Assembly: GCA_965153455.1 (NCBI GenBank)
Contig: OZ234495.1
Coordinates: forward strand, 12,644,875 to 12,708,874
Reading direction: 5' to 3'
Origin: Sphagnum compactum
Taxonomy: Eukaryota > Bryophyta > Sphagnopsida > Sphagnales
Length of the DNA: 64,000 bases
Shown here: positions 62,761 to 64,000 of the stretch, in pieces
Layout: each line of letters opens with the position of its first letter
How positions within the stretch are numbered: the first letter of the stretch is position 1
Notes under the pieces: model-generated
Told to the model about the DNA's origin: nothing
Seen by the model: only the letters and a program-made list of their open reading frames with translations
Database searches by the model: none
Made by a program: the position numbers and the translations under genes

Positions 62761-63531
62761 ATGGCAATTGAAAGGTTGCATTGGGTGCTTGTGCATGGTG
62801 CTTGCCACGGAGCTTGGACGTACTACAAGACAATGGCGTTGCTGCAACAAGAGGGGTACAAAGTAACTGCTGTGGATTTGACATCCTGTGGCACCAGCAC
62901 TGTGGATCCAAACACTGTCACCGATTTCAAAACCTACAACCAGCCTCTGGTGGACGTTCTGAATGCCATACCAGACACTGAACAGGTGATTACAAGCTCC
63001 ACCCAGGCTGAAGTTTCTGCAAAATGCGATCTTTGTATGTGTTAAACATCTTATGAAATGAAGTCTTTCTTGCTTCAGAGAAGGACGAACATACTTATGA
63101 TTTCCTTGGGCCCACAAGTGTCAAGATGACTAGAAATTCCATCTGAACAGAATTAGTTTTAGTTTTGACTGATTGTATTATTGATCATGAACTTTTCTTG
63201 AAACTTGGGTTTATTAGCAAAGTTCGAGAAAGTTCACAAGATGGGCTGCACCAAACCTACGGTAAATTTGAAGAACTCCAGTCCTGAATTCGGAGTTTGG
63301 GTCAAGTGTTTTAGCTTGTGGTGTATCATGGGTTATACAAGTAACCAACTAAGTTGGGCGCGTGGCGCAGGTGGTGTTGGTGGCGCATAGCATGGGAGCG
63401 TTCAGTATACTGTATGACACATGCAATGGAGGAATTCCCTCATAAAATAGTGTTGGCAATTGCAGTGGCTGCCATTCTCCTGCTCAATGGAGCCTCCCTT
63501 GACGATTCGCCAACCTTTTCTGACATAGTAG
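62761..63531 (+). pseudogene. MES-type methylesterase (alpha/beta hydrolase), frameshifted and incomplete
   Basis: Exon 1 (62761-62985, 75 codons, donor GAACAG|GTGATT) begins MAIERLHWVLVHGACHGAW, the oxyanion-hole HG motif of plant MES/hydroxynitrile-lyase hydrolases, and includes KVTAVDL. Exon 2 (acceptor GGCGCAG at 63370) starts VVLVAHSMGAFSILY with the nucleophile Ser in H-S-M-G. The frame then shifts: the family-typical continuation THAMEEFPHKIVLAI...PTFSDIV is read one frame over and the original frame hits TAA within about 10 codons. Removing 7 bases near 63407-63413 would align the two parts with relatives. The rest of the gene (acid and His of the triad) is not found before 64000. An assembly error cannot be excluded. 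Confidence 0.7.
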
Positions 63532-64000
63532 GTAACTCTCGCTCTGTATCTCGATTTCATGGCCTCTTTGAAATTAATATTCTGATGCCTAACCTTGTAG
63601 CTCGGCATTTTGACGATGCAAAATAGCCTAGTTGTTCATCGTACAATTGAAACTTTCTGTGTCATGTCGTGTGCTACTATATCAAGGCCTAACATTATTG
63701 CAACGAACAAAGTCACACAAACAAATACCTCATAGACACTACTTATTGCGGATAACCCAGTAAAAACCAAAAAAAGGTACAACGATGCCCATTTTGGAAA
63801 TTTTGGTTCCAAGTTCTAACAACAAAAGAAATCTTGTGCAACCGTGTAAATCAGCTCTTGCAACAAATACAGACGCTGGTTTTGATAATATGAACTAATG
63901 TTCTCTTGACCAACTCAGGGAAGAAAGTCTTCAGATACAGAATATCACGTTAAAAATAGAATATTGGAAGTATTAAGATTTTGAGTTGGCCAAAAAGATA
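63532..64000. other. Right edge, no further exon recognised
   Basis: Could be intron of the MES-like gene or unrelated spacer. None of the frames matches the C-terminal half of MES enzymes. Confidence 0.4.

Overview
The window is nuclear DNA of a land plant. Genes have GT-AG introns, long AT-rich spacers full of decayed transposons separate small gene islands, and every recognisable protein is a plant family (subgroup XII bHLH, CHX cation/proton exchanger, plastid riboflavin deaminase PYRD, MES-type methylesterase). The large TE-filled spacers and serine/glutamine-rich low-complexity protein segments make a seed-free plant (fern or lycophyte) my best guess. That is inference, not proof.

Layout. 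1-8.9 kb: AT-rich spacer with an orphan CACTA end, one copy of a ~790 bp TIR element and a short tandem duplication. 8.9-12.3 kb (minus): a five-exon bHLH transcription factor gene, GC-richer than its surroundings, with microsatellite and minisatellite DNA just upstream. 12.7-26.4 kb: non-coding DNA with several fold-back repeats. 26.4-35.3 kb: transposon block with a telomere-like tract, a fold-back element and two related CACTA elements, each complete with matching 3-bp target duplications. 35.6-37.0 kb: a small three-exon gene of unknown family, with a decayed duplicate of its last exon. 37-49.5 kb: decayed retroelement coding DNA and the second copy of the ~790 bp element. 50-51.4 kb (minus): an intact orphan retropepsin-like ORF. 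53.1-57.1 kb (minus): a four-exon CHX gene of the CHX15-20 type. 57.5-59.9 kb (plus): a five-exon PYRD gene, head-to-head with CHX across about 400 bp. 60.9-63.6 kb: two orphan kinesin motor exons, a fold-back repeat, and a frameshifted MES esterase gene.

The intact genes are unrelated housekeeping or regulatory functions (growth-type transcription factor, endomembrane K+/H+ exchange, plastid flavin synthesis). There is no operon or gene cluster. The most informative content is structural: the paired CACTA elements that share a pol III-promoter-like module, the small unknown gene beside one of them, a non-canonical GC-AG intron, expanded repeats inside and at the end of CHX, and captured or broken gene fragments at the right edge. 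I see no CRISPR array, rRNA gene or convincing tRNA gene.
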